Part shown: positions 23,222-35,773 of the stretch, in pieces
Numbering within the stretch: the first letter of the stretch is position 1
How the letters are laid out: each line of letters opens with the position of its first letter
NCBI RefSeq assembly: GCF_904849725.1
Contig: NC_058518.1
Span: 393,439,581-393,503,580, forward strand
DNA from: Hordeum vulgare subsp. vulgare
Lineage: Eukaryota > Streptophyta > Magnoliopsida > Poales > Poaceae
Reading direction: 5' to 3'
DNA length: 64,000 nt
The notes under the pieces: generated by a model
What the model saw: only the letters and a program-made list of their open reading frames with translations
The model's database searches: none
Told to the model about the DNA's origin: nothing
Translations under genes and position numbers: made by a program

Positions 23222-23601
23222 TCAACCGAAATCGTCCGAATTCAAACAACATAGATAGATTTTAGCAAACATAGCAGATAATTTGCTTTGATTACACACG
23301 AAGTAGTACCCATAGTTCACCTGAGCCCCAAGGGTGCGGCCCCGACGAGGCGGCGGCGTCGCTCGTTCGGAGTCGTAGTCGGAGGCACCCCACGCCTTGT
23401 CACCGCGGGATTTCTCGATGACTTGGTGGAAGCGGAACTCGTCGAGCTCCTCTTCCGTCTGCCGGCGCGCGACGAGCTGTTGCGGCTCGTCCTTCGTGCG
23501 CTCCATAATCTCGACGATGAGGAGGTCGCCGTCGTCGACGTAATCTCCCGGCAGAAAGTCGAGGCTCCCGGGGCGTGGTGCCAAGCCCTGCTCCTCCCCT
23601 C
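23222..23601 (-). pseudogene. Unrecognised coding remnant, copy B, cut by gypsy LTR
   Basis: Same protein segment as at 13009-13251 (LDFLPGDYVDDGDLLIVEIM ... WGASDYDSE). Its 5' half is lost where the gypsy LTR begins at 23602. The stop TGA of A and C is CGA here, so the frame reads on through former untranslated sequence to 23222. The long minus-strand frame to 23737 is therefore an accidental fusion of LTR and remnant. Confidence 0.55.
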
Positions 23602-26600
23602 TGTCACACCCAAGATAATTTGGCACGAGGGCCTCGTCAGGGATAGAAGCGCATCTCGTCATGTCACAAGAATGGATATCGTTACAAGTACATGTACTGA
23701 AAAGAAGAGATATATAGAATTGGCTTACACTCACCACAAGCTACATCAGTCACATCAGTACATTACATAAGCATCAAGAGTAAGAGCAGGGTCCGACTAC
23801 GGACGAAAACAAACGACAAAAGAAGAACGACGTCCATCCTTGCTATCCCAGGCTGCCGGCCTGGAACCCATCCTAGATCGATGAAGAAGAAGAAGAAGAA
23901 GAAGCAACTCCAAATGGACAATCAACGCGCTCGCGTCACATAACCTTTACCTGTACCTGCAACTGGTGTTGTAGTAATCTGTGAGCCACAGGGGACTCAG
24001 CAATCTCATTTCCAAAGGTATCAAGACTAGCAAAGCTTAATGGGTGAGGCATGGTTAAGTGGTGAGGCTGCAGCAGCGACTAAGCATATATTTGGTGGCT
24101 AACTTACGAGTACAAGAAATAAGAGGGGGAAGATCTACGCATAGCGGACGTGAACTACTGACGATCAAAAGAATGATCCTGAACACCTACCTACGTCAGA
24201 CATAACCCCACCGTGTCCTCGATCGGAGAAGGAAATCATGAAAGAGACAGTCACGGTTACGCACACAGTTGGCATGTTTTAATTAAGTTAACTTCAAGTT
24301 ATCTAGAACAGGTGTTAAACAAAGTTTCCACATTGTCACATAACCGCGGGCACGGCTTTCCGAAAAGATTTAACCCTGCAGGGGTGCTCCAACTAGTCCA
24401 TCACAAATTACCACAAGCCGCATAGAAATCCTCAATCACGAAGCTCGCGATCTCGTCGGATTCCCTAGTGGAAAACCTCAACTCTGAGATTACCCAAAGC
24501 ATCACCGGAATCCCGATGCACAAGATATTCCATCAAAGGTAAAACTAATCCAGCAAGGCCGCCCGACGTGTCGACGATCCTGATAGGAGTCGTGTACCTC
24601 GTTCTCAGGACACGACGGATGAGCGATGGTTACCACGCCAAACGCCGAGTTGCCCCGGGTAGCGTTAATAAGCTGCTCTGTTTTGGACCAACACTCATGA
24701 GGAGCACTCGCCCGTGGGTTGATTAAATTTCCTCGGGTTAATTACTCCCTATGCAGTTCATTAGTTATTAGGCACAAGTAGTACCAAAGTTGGGCCTTAC
24801 CAGACCAGCTTTAATCTAAAACGAATTATCAAGGGGGTCCCCATAATGACCCCGATCGTGTTAGGAGCGCTCGTTTATGGAACATAACACCGGTAGCCGG
24901 TAACTAAAGGGGGCAAAGGTGGAACAAAACACCAGGCTAGAAAGGCCGAGCCTTCCACCTTTTACCAAGTATATAGGTGCATTAAAATAAATAGAATTAA
25001 TATGGTCATATAATAAGGAACCCATGTTTTCACATGGAAGCATCTGCACCTGCAACTAGCAACGCTATCAACAGGGTTAAGCAAGCAGTAACATAGCCAA
25101 TCAGTGGTTTGCTAGGTTGAACAGGTTGAAGGTTTCATGGCATTGTTGAGAGGCTGATAATTAACATGTGGTAGGCAACGAGACATAAACGATAGAAGCG
25201 ATAAACTAGCATGGCAATGATAGTAATGGTATCTGGGGAAATGATCATCTTGCCTGAGATCCTGCTTGGAAGAAGAATGCCTCCGTGAAGCAGACGAACC
25301 GACGTAGTCGAACGGGTCCTCACATCCGACACGCTTGCGGAACTCTATCGAGACGAAGCAAACCGGAAACACAAATCAACACAAGAAATTCACCACACGA
25401 TGCACAACACATATGATGCATGAGCTAGTGAATACATGCAAGTCACGGCATGGCAAATCACAAAATCAAACACTACACATTAAGTGAAGTTCAATATGCT
25501 CGAGTTGCATATTGACGAAACTCCACATATAAATTATTTAGTTCACTCTCGGTTATCTACACCGCAATATTAATGTTTTCAAACATGCAAGAGGTGAAGC
25601 GGAAATTAAACTACCTATCTAGACATTTTAAATGAGGTCGGAAATGACTTATAGCATTTCCGAGACGACCTCACATGTTAATTTACAATTCTGTCCAGAT
25701 CTGAATTAACACCTTTAGTTAGTTGTTAAACAGCAAAACAAATATGTTCACGTGATTGTACGCGTCAAGGCAAGCAATCTACACATAAAGAACATCTCCA
25801 ACGGAGCTACGGATCAAAAGATACAAGCACCGCAAGATATGATGGCATGAATGCAAAATGTGTGCAACGGCGGCTACGAGCACTTCAAAACATCCAACCA
25901 GCAAGAGAAAATGAAACTACACTAGATTCTAAGAAAGTTTCATGTAGGACACGATCAAAACGGAGATACGGTTCGAAACTACGAGCAAAACATGAAATCA
26001 CTACAATCTGCCAAAATCAGCCACATGGCATTTTCTACGCCTCACAACTTCGGCTACCCAACTCCGATATGCTCAAGCAAGGCATGGCACGGAAGAGGGC
26101 AAGAAGCACTAATACAAACAACTAACAACAACTAGCATGGCAGCAAAGAGCACTAGGAAAAGAAGACACAAAATGACATCTCACGCACTATTTCAGACTT
26201 AGTGAAAATAACACCTCATGAAAGTGCAGTTTTCAGCCTGAAGGCATATTGACAGCAGCAAAATCCTAAGCTACAGGTCTCCAAATGGCATGAAATTTAC
26301 AGCATGCTATAGAAACACAAGGGGTACAACTTACTCCATTGGACCAACCTCAAAAGAGCTACAGATCACAAGATGCAAGCAAGACAAGACAGCAACAAAA
26401 TATAACAGATTCCAGACTTACAATTATTTCAGGTCCTCTAAAACAGCACTATTTCTAGCAACTTGAGAGCAACAAAACCACACCTAAACATGCATTTCTA
26501 TTGCAACCAAAAATTCCAGGGGCTAAACCAAACATCTAAGATCAACTCTCTAGTTGACAACTCCGTCAAACAACGCACGGAATAAATCCTACGAATTAAA

Positions 26601-27825
26601 CCAAAGGGCATCACGGCAAAATATCTCGCGAACTAACTTCCTCAAAAGCTAAAACTAATTGCACAAAAAAATCCATGGGATTTTTCTACCCCGGAAACAT
26701 ATAAAATATGTGGGGTTTGCAACACAAAATAATGCCACACATTAATGCGGGAAAGTACCCTATATACGGGAAAATAAACTAGAGGCAAATCATACATGCA
26801 AAAATACCTACGACCGCTCTAAAATACATGGAAAAATAGCCCCTAAAACATAGGCATTTTATCTAAGGCACTCGAGCAATCCGGACCGCAAGAAAAAATA
26901 AATACGGGACGAAACCAAATAGGACAGCACGTTAAACTAGGCATTCGGCACGTATAACTACGTAAAATAAAAATGCAAGTTGTGGAATCGTGTTCTACTC
27001 GCGAAACTACCCAAAAACCATATAAAATACTCCTCGTTCCGACTTACGGATAAAAAGTTACGGACGTGTAAATATCGTCTAATTACTGGAATTTAAACTA
27101 ATTCCAAAAAAAAATACCAATAACTTACGCGGGCCGAAACCATTCTAATGGGCTACACAGGGGCATGGATGCAGGTACTAACTAGCGCCTAGTGCGTGTT
27201 TTAGGGCGACCGAGGAGATCTCACCTAGCGGGCTGGCCCGGCCGAACTGGAGGGAGGCGGCCGACCTTGGGCCGAAGGGGCGCGGGATGTGGGCCGGCCT
27301 CGGGCTACTGGGGGAAGCCGGCCCAGGCGAGGCGGGGTGGCCCAGGCAAGGCGCAGTGGCTCGGGCGAGGTCGTCCTCCTCCAGCACGCCCCGCACGAGG
27401 CCCTCGCAGCATCCATGGCGGCGGCCATGCAGCGAGGCGGGGCGACGACACCGGACGCGGGGCGACCACGCGATGGATGGGGCCGGCCGGATCTGGTGGT
27501 GCGGGGCCAATCCCGGGGCGGCCAACGGGATCTGAAGCGGGATCAGGCGGGGCGGCCGGCGAGCTTCGGGCATGCAGGCATAGTGGGGAGTTCCGGCGAG
27601 GCGAGGGAGCACCGGAGGCGCAGGCGCGTGCGGGTGCGGTCGGACTCAGAACGGACAACGACGAGGACCGGCAACTACTAGCGGATGCAAGTTTTGAAAA
27701 CGGGCGGCAACGGAGATGCCGATGCAATGTAGATGATGCGATGATGATGCGACAATAAAAATAGACACACGACGAAAACGGAAAGAGAGGGGAATCTTCT
27801 GGAACGTCGGCATCGGGCTGTCACA
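23602..27825 (-). mobile_element. Gypsy LTR, minus strand, 4.2 kb
   Basis: On the plus strand it runs from TGTCACACCCAAG to CGGGCTGTCACA, with TGT...ACA ends. On the minus strand it starts TGTGACAGCCCGATG. The adjacent sequence at 27826-27840 reads GTAGGAGAGA on the minus strand, a likely polypurine tract, so this is the 3' LTR and internal sequence lies to the right. It is related to the LTR at 4482-8472. A very GC-rich block lies at about 27190-27650. Several ORFs up to 188 codons in that block are composition effects. A (GAA)n run is at 23883-23904. Confidence 0.8.
23883..23904. repeat. GAA microsatellite
   Basis: About seven GAA repeats inside the gypsy LTR. Confidence 0.9.
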
Positions 27826-29640
27826 TCTCTCCTACACTACAAGAAGATCTCGCCCCGAGATCCAAGAATGAAAGGGGGAGAGGAGGAGAAAGAACAAGAG
27901 GTAAAACTTAGTCGCTTCTTTGACAAACGAGTGAAAACAATGAACCTTGAAGGTTGCAAAGAGATGAGGAGTGATATGAGAAACAAGCAAGAATTCACGG
28001 AAAATTTCGGCAGCACTTCGGTAGGAAAATGGGACAAAAAATTCGAAAAGGTGGAAGAAATAGACAATATTCACCACAAACAAGTAAATAGAGCAAGAGA
28101 ACACCATGATCTTGGTAGAACACAAGATTGACCCAAAAGAGCAATATCACAAAGCCTCCGGAAGAATAGAATAGGGACTAGCTCATACGGAAGAAGAGAA
28201 TGAAGAGAGAATGGCAACTACAAACACAAAAGAATTGAAGATCCTCCGGACAGAGAATTGACTTAGTAGTTGGAAAACAACAACGAAAGAACAAGATAGT
28301 AGTGGGCTTACGAAAATCATCTCAACAAATATGAGGTGACAACCAACCACTACAAGAACCAAGGATAGAAGAAAGCAAGGATAACAAAACTTCTTACACC
28401 AAGAGGATACATTGAGAACTTGGTTTAATGACAAGCACCATGATAGCACAATCCATAGGAAAAGCTTTAGGTGAAATCCAAACCAAGATAGCTCAATGAA
28501 GAAACCATGAGTTAAGAATAATCTCATGATCAAAGGATTGGTGGGTTTAATTATCTCATTCTTGAGAGGAAAACTCTTCGAGACTCCTACACTAACAAGA
28601 AGGCTATAATACCACCTCAAATGATAAAGGAAGAACAAATGCACTTGCAAATGCAAGATAACGGATACTTGAGAAAAGAATTGATATCATGAGTCCTCCG
28701 GAAGAAGAATTGAGATCTCTTGGAAGAAGGAAGGACAAGAATAAGAATTATGTTATGCTTATCCTTCATCAAGTTAAATTGATGACAAGCAACAGATCTA
28801 GCATACAACTTATTCTTCTAGAAATGATTAAGGAGAGATATGAGCACAAACTAGAAGAAATCTTGAAAGAGGCACCGGTGAGAATTGAAATGAATGAGGC
28901 AACCATGAGTGACTGGAGATACATGAGAATGAAGAGATCACGAGCCACCTGAGAGAAAACTTGAACAAGGCACCGGATAATTGAGAGACGAACGACGAGA
29001 CAACAATGGAGAAGAATTGAGGATGAAAGCTGAAAGCTGAGAACGAAGAATCTTCTAAAATAATGGCCTTCGGAGGAACGAGAAATAAAAACCACTCAGA
29101 GAAGCACCGGATAGCACGAAAGGGATTACTCATGATTGACAACAAATGAGAGGGTACACGAAGCTGAGATGACAGTCTTCACAAGAATGGAACAAGACTG
29201 AGAGAAACACTCCTTTGAATTTCCAAGTTGAGAATGATGACGAGAACAACATCACGAAGAATTAATGAGACACTCCGGGATAAGAATATGCAAGGTTGAG
29301 AGAAATGAGAATAAATTCAAATAGGTCTTGACGAAGGAATATGACTGATGAAGATCATACTTACGTCATAGTTGAAAAGAATTAAGGACCTCCGGAAAAG
29401 ATTAAAGAGCCAGGTAAGATCCTGGGAAGAACCTGTGGGTTATGGGCCCACTCAAAGAAATCACCGTTGAAACAACTGATTATAAGGAGAGATATTGCAC
29501 CGGTATGAAGAGAACTAGATGAGGTGGAGAACTCGAAACTCGGAGATATCTTCAGCACTCCGGATAGGAAAAAGAGGAATGAATAGCAAGATAGACTCAT
29601 AACAATTTCCAATATAGGAAAGAATTACAAGGGTTTTGTG
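27826..29640 (-). mobile_element. Gypsy internal 3' region, non-coding
   Basis: Purine-rich on the plus strand, with recurring CTCCGGAAGA/CACCGGAT motifs every 100-200 bp. Many stops in all frames; no reverse transcriptase, integrase or gag motif seen. It adjoins the LTR through a polypurine-like tract, so it is read as the element's 3' internal sequence. The right limit is approximate, set where copia-like sequence starts. Confidence 0.55.
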
Positions 29641-31947
29641 CCAGCCTTCTTATCTAACAAGTATCTAGAGTTGCTCCGCCTCAGTGACTGTTCCCCTCAT
29701 TACAGAAGCACTTAGTCTCAGGTTTGGGTTTAATCTTGGGTATCTTCATTAGTGCAGCAACTGTTTTGCCGTTTCACGAAGTATCCCTTCTAGCCCTTGC
29801 CTTTCTTGAAACTTAGTGGTTTTACAAACCATCAACTATTGATGCTCCTTCTTGATTTCTACTTTCGCAGTGTCAAACATCGTGAATCGATCAAGGATTA
29901 TTGTTTCTATCCTTGATATGTTATAGTTCATTACAAATCTCTCACAGCTTGGTTGCAGTGACTTTGGAGAACCATCACTATCTCATCTAGACATTAACTC
30001 CCACTTGATTCAAGTGATTGTCGTACTCAGACAATCTGAGCACACGCTCAACGATTGAGGTTTTCTCCTTTACTTTGTGGACAAAGAATCTTGTTGGAGG
30101 TCTCGTACCTCTTAACAAGGGCACACTCATGAAATCACAATTTCATCTCTTTAGAACATCACTTATGTTCCGTGACATTTTAAAACGTTTTCGGCGCCTT
30201 GCTTCTAAGCCATTAAGTATTTTGCACTGAACTATCGTGTAGTCATCAGAAACCTATATGTCGGATGTTCACAGCATCCACAGACGACGCTCGAGGTGCA
30301 GCACACCGAGTGGTGCATTAAGGACATAAGCCTTCTGCGCAGCAACGAGGACAATCCTCGGTTTTACAGACTCAGTTTGCAAAGTTTGCTACTATCAACT
30401 TTCAACTAAATTTTCTCTAGGAACATATAAAAACAGTAGAGCTATAGCGCAAGCTACATCGTAATTCGCAAAGACCATTAGACTATGTTCATGACAATTA
30501 GTTCAATTAATCATATTACTTAAGAACTCCCACTCAAAAAGTACATCTCTCTAGTCATTTGAGTGGTACATGATCCAAATCCACTATCTCAAGTCCGATC
30601 ATCACGTGAGTCGAGAATAGTTTCAGTGGTAAGCATCTCTATGCTAATCATATCAACTATACGATTCATGCTCGACCTTTCAGTCTCATGTGTTCCGAGG
30701 CCAAGTCTGCACATGCTAGGCTCGTCAAGCTTAACCCGAGTGTTCCGCGTGTGCAACTGTTTTGCACCCGTTGTATGTGAACGTTGAGTCTATCACACCC
30801 GATCATCACGTGGTGTCTCGAAACGAAGAACTGTCGCAACGGTGCACAGTCGGGGAGAACACAATTTCGTCTTGAAATTTTAGTGAGAGATCACCTCGTA
30901 ATGCTACCGTCGTTCTAAGCAAGATAAGGTGCATAAAGGATTAACATCACATGCAATTCATAAGTGACATGATATGGCCATCATGATGTGCTTCTTGATC
31001 TCCATCACCAAAGCACCGACACGATCTTCTTGTCACCGGCGTCACACCATGATCTCCATCATCATGATCTCCATCAACGTGTCGCCATCGGGGTTGTCGT
31101 GCTACTCATGCTATTACTACTAAAGCTACGTCCTAGCAATATAGTAAACGCATCTGCAAGCACAAACGTTAGTTTAAAGACAACCCAATGGCTCCTGCCG
31201 GTTGCCGTACCATCGACGTGCAAGTCGATATTAACTATTACAACATGATCATCTCATACATCCAATATATCACATCACATCGTTGGCCATATCACATCAC
31301 AAGCATACCCTGCAAAAACAAGTTAGACGTCCTCTAATTTTGTTGTTGCATGTTTTACGTGGTGACCATGGGTATCTACTAGGATCGCATCTTACTTACG
31401 CAAACACCACAACGGAGATATATGAGTTGCTATTTAACCTCATCCAAGGACCTCCTCGGTCAAATCCGATTCAACTAAAGTTGGAGAAACTGACACCCGC
31501 CAGTCATATTTGAGCAACGGAGTTACTCGTAGCGATGAAACCAGTCTCTCGTAAGCGTACGAGTAATGTCGGTCCGAGCCGCTTCGATCCAACAATACCG
31601 CGGAATCAAGAAAAGACTAAGGAGGGCAGCAAAATGCACATCACCGCCCACAAAAACTTTTGTGTTCTACGTCTATTAGTTAGGGTCTAGGCCATCACAT
31701 GATTCTCCTAATGATGTGATCCCGTTATCAAGTGACAACACTTGCCTATGGCCAGGAAACCTTGACCATCTTTGATCAACGAGTTAGTCAACTAGAGGCT
31801 TACTAGGGACAGTGTTTTGTCTATGTATCCACACAAGTATTGTGTTTCCAATCAATACAATTATAGCATGGATAATAAACGATTATCATGAACTAAGAAA
31901 TATAATAATAACAAATTTATTATTGCCTCTAGGGCATATTTCCAAGA
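29641..31947 (-). mobile_element. Copia fragment with BARE/WIS/Angela-like LTR start
   Basis: On the minus strand, from 31947, it reads TCTTGGAAATATGCCCTAG, one change from the usual TGTTGG start. About 330 bp then resemble the 5' end of BARE/WIS/Angela-type LTRs (for example GATAACGGGATCACATCATT). The remainder has decayed gag-like and leader-like sequence without an open frame. No tRNA-Met primer site was found and the left end is ragged, so this is a truncated or non-autonomous element. It abuts the truncated gypsy 5' LTR directly. Confidence 0.65.
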
Positions 31948-33436
31948 ATTTATTTACCATTTTATATTATTTTTTAGCACTAACCTATTGGTCGAGTGCC
32001 CAATGCCAGTTGATGTTTCCTGCGTGTTTTTCAGTTTGCAAGTTTACCATACCAAATGATAACAAATTTCCCTAGAACTTTTTGATGATTTTTTCTGTAC
32101 TAAAAGAAGATCAATGAGCATCAGAAGAAGGCTTGATGGCTCACGAGGATCCCAAACTCTAATAGGGCGCAACATGGGGGATACCCTCTTAGCTTGTGCC
32201 ACCCTCCTAGACCTCCCGACTCCATTCTTTGGCTTATAAATTGTCATCTACCCTAAAAACACCACAGGGACTCCCAAAACACTTTTTACTGTGTCTCTAG
32301 TCTCTGTTCCGGCGGGAGTCCATCTGGAGCTTTGTTCTGGCACCCTGCCGGAGGGGGATCAATCACGGAGGGCCTCTTCATCAACCTTGCTACCCTCACG
32401 ATGATGTGTGAGTAGTTCACCACACACCTACAGGTCCATAGTGAGTACCTAGATGGAAATCTCTCTCTTTGATCTTCAATACAATGATCTTCGCATCTTC
32501 ACCTTGATCCATATGATGTAATTCCTTTTGTGCGGTGCGTTTCTTGGGATCCAATGAATTGTTTGTTTATGTTTTGATTATTCATGATAAATATTTGGGT
32601 CAGTTCCGAATACTTATATGATTCTTATGTGCATGATTATGATAGCTTCGTAATTCTCCCCGATCTATTGAAATAGTTTGGCTAATTACATCGGTATTTC
32701 TTTGGTGAGAGGGGTGCATTGTGGTAGGTTCAACCTGGCGAATTTCCATATCCGAGTGAAAGAAGGGGACAATATTCCTCTTTGTGTTTCTAATACTAAG
32801 GATAAAACAATGGGTCTATTCATATTGCTTGAGTTTACTTTGTCTACATCATGTCATCTTACTCCATGCATTACTTCATTCGTCATGAACTTAATATGTA
32901 GAGAGGCAAGCATAGAAGCACTCTCGAAGTGAAGTAATAGTAATAGGTGCACGAAGGAGTCATCCTATTTGTTTATGGATGTGATGCCTATATACAGATG
33001 ATCATTGTGGTGGATATCGCATAACTATTCGCTTTTCTGTAAATTGCCCATCAGTAATTTGTTTACGCACCCTATGTTATTTTTCCATCAGAGGAGCCTT
33101 TAGGGAAAGCTATGGCCCCGGGTCTATTCACAACATATTGATACAACCTTTATTACCTTGTTGTTATCTACTTGTTTTTATTTTATCTTACTATATACAA
33201 TTATATACACACCTCACTTGCTTGCAAATAACAAGACAAGGGGATTGACACCCCTCTTGCCTGCGTTGGGTGCAAGTTATTTGTTCTTTTGTGTGCAACC
33301 GCTAAAGACGGTTCTGGTTGATATTCCTATTGGTTTGATAAACCTTGATTTTATAACTGAGGGAAATACTTACCCACTTTGTGCTGCGATAACCCATTAA
33401 TCTTCACGAAAAACCCAACACAGATCACGAGTATCA
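31948..33436 (+). repeat. 5' LTR of gypsy element, truncated at its 5' end
   Basis: Similar to the 3' LTR at 49823-51510 from its TTTATTTACCATTTTA segment onward; about the first 80 bp are missing. It ends GATCACGAGTATCA at 33436. It is clearly more diverged from the 3' LTR than copies A and C are from each other, so the insertion is old. It lacks the Mutator-type MITE of the 3' LTR. Confidence 0.85.
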
Positions 33437-33641
33437 TGAAGGATTTCTTGCACGGTTGACGGGGAATATCGTCACCAACTACCAAGTAAATCCACACCAT
33501 ATTTCATTCACTTTTCCCCTTTTTATTTGCTGGAATATTTAGTTTCTCTCATAAAAAATTAAAAGTACAAAAATATTTATCTTTGCTTGCTTAGCTCTCT
33601 AGTTTGCTTGTCTTACTTTCTACCTTGCTTTCTTGGTCACC

Positions 33642-33686
33642 ATGTCTCAAGATACTACTAAGTTGTGTGACTTCTCATATACTAAT
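33642..33686 (+). pseudogene. gag, first 15 codons (separated by CACTA)
   Basis: ATG at 33642 opens MSQDTTKLCDFSYTN, then the CACTA element begins. The frame resumes exactly at 45057-45060 (NNDFISIPIPPATS...). This shows that the transposon split a gag gene and that the target was AAT. Confidence 0.85.
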
Positions 33687-34141
33687 TACTACAAGAAATA
33701 TGTCAACTAGTGACCTTCTGGCAGTGACCCTCACAGAAATGGTCGTAAATCTACGACCATTTCAGATCAATTGGTCGTAAGCTGTTCGGGAGGCTCCAAC
33801 CCCAAACCACAACGAGCAATTTTGTCAAAAAAGGTCATAATTTCCTTACAGGAAATGGTCGTAAAGCATATAGCACTCGTCCGTTGCCTAATTTCTAGCT
33901 AATTACGACTAATATAGATGGTCATAACTATGACTAGGCGCCACATCATAAGTTTTGCCTATGTGTCAATTTTTCCCTAGTTTGTGAAGCAACCTACTAT
34001 TCTGTCATTCCAAAAATTCTCCAAAAATTCTCATAAATACTTTGAATCATATACTCCTCAAATATGTCAAAACCCTTCCTTCCCTAGTTTAAAAATAATT
34101 CAGCAATATTCATTTTCCTATTCTGTTCATAATAGCACTTT

Positions 34142-35700
34142 GTGAAGGAAGTGCTATTTATATTTTCATAATTTCCCTCAAAAAATTTTGTCACTCTTTT
34201 CTATCCATATCATTGCCTCATGAATAAATTCATCTCCATTTGCCAAGTAAATCTTTATCAGCAAATTTTCAAAGTTTATGTTCAGCTAGAAGCTGTGTGA
34301 AGGAAGTACTATCCACGAGTAACCTAATGAGTTGAATTTTTACCACATCTTATATATGCCCTAACTCTCGAAAAAAATTGAACCCCATCTAACAATCCAT
34401 GTGAGCTCACGATTGAATCTTTGTTTCTGGTAATATTTTCGGTTTGTGAAGCAACTACATTATTGCTTTATAAATGATGAAAATTTACCAAAACATGACC
34501 CTGACCATATAACCTCCCTCCACCAAATTTTAGCTCATTTAATTTAGCCAATTTCCCTCAGTATTTTTCCCAATGTACTTTCAGCGGAGAGCATTGTGAA
34601 GGAAGTACCCATTTTGTTTATTCAAATGGTATGAAATGTTTACAGTGTCTTCATATGACCAAATTATCATACACCTCCAATTTCATATCCATCCAATCAT
34701 TTATGTGAGAACAACTTCAATTTCTATTTTCTGTCCATATTGGCACATTGCAAAGCAAGTGCTATCTAGACACCTCCTGTTGCCCGCAAACTTTTTTTGG
34801 CTATATTCCATATCCAAATAATTGCCACATGCAAATATTCATCTCTATTTGCCTATTAAAACTTCCTCAACAAATTTCCAAATTTTCTACCGAGAGAGAA
34901 GCTTTGTGAAGGAAGTACTAGCTAGGAATATCCAAATGATCAAAGATTTTTCCAAATATTCTTTATGCCCAAATGATCACTCTCTACAAAATTTGAGCTC
35001 TATCAAGTAATCCATGTGAGCTCATCATCCAATATTTTTTTATGGTCATATTTTTCGTTTGCGAAGCAAATATATTTTAGATTTCTTAATTACTGCTGAA
35101 AATTTACCAGGGCACGTTCCTACGTGTATAACTTATCTACACAAAGTGTGAGTTCATTTCATTTATCCAATTGCTCACAATAATTTCTACAAGTTTCTAT
35201 ACATAGAAGAGCATTGTGAAGGAGGTGCCACTTTGGCATGTCCAAATGGTATAATTTTTTTACAGTACTTTCCTATGCCCAAATCACCATCCTCCACCAA
35301 ATTGTAGATCAATCCATTCATTCATTCATTTGAGCCCGGCTTCAACATCCATATTTCTGCCCAGTGTGGTACTTTGCAAAGCAAGTGCCACCTAGGATCC
35401 TTCATTTGACCTGCAAATTTGCCAAGACGGTCTCCTTACTAGATGATCATACTCACCCAAAAATCTGGCCCATTGGCCATGTGAATTTCCTCCACCGCTA
35501 ATCAAACACTTGGCTACTAATTCGTGTTTGAGCTTATTTCAGTCTCCTGGTGACATTCTTCTGTTGTATTATTCTTACTAACACCTAACGGGGGAGTGAT
35601 AAACCCACCAGACATGCCTAGGCCGCCCAGAATGCGAGGCAATCCTCGTTTACACGCTTTGGAGTTGGGGCCCTCACACACCATCCAAACCTCGATGTCT
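34142..35700. repeat. CACTA left array, period about 608-626 bp
   Basis: The anchor (GTGAAGGAAGTGCT or GCAAAGCAAGTGC) starts at 34142, 34750 and 35376. A second class of anchor, TTGTGAAGGAAGTAC or a variant, lies between them near 34297, 34587, 34905 and 35213. This gives a higher-order repeat. AT-rich, non-coding. Confidence 0.8.
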
Positions 35701-35773
35701 TGCCACCACACCATGTATCTATGATTAAATGGATACTTATGTACCAAAAAATGATTTTTGGGGAAAATAAAGA

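Larger units (their letters stand above)
18559..23601 (+). repeat. Duplicated block, copy B (partial)
   Basis: Matches 7993 to about 13240 of copy A, in the same orientation, more diverged than A is from C. It starts inside the minus-strand gypsy LTR and is cut on the right by another gypsy LTR at 23602. It carries an intact defensin-like gene and lacks the MITE found at 12103-12320. Confidence 0.93.

Noticed and set aside
27178..27758. Overlapping ORFs of up to 188 codons on both strands
   Set aside because: They lie in a GC-rich block inside a gypsy LTR; open frames in several phases at once are a composition effect and no domain is visible.
27835..27846. CACTACAAGAAG resembling a CACTA terminus
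   Set aside because: It is part of the gypsy sequence next to the LTR polypurine tract; no partner end.
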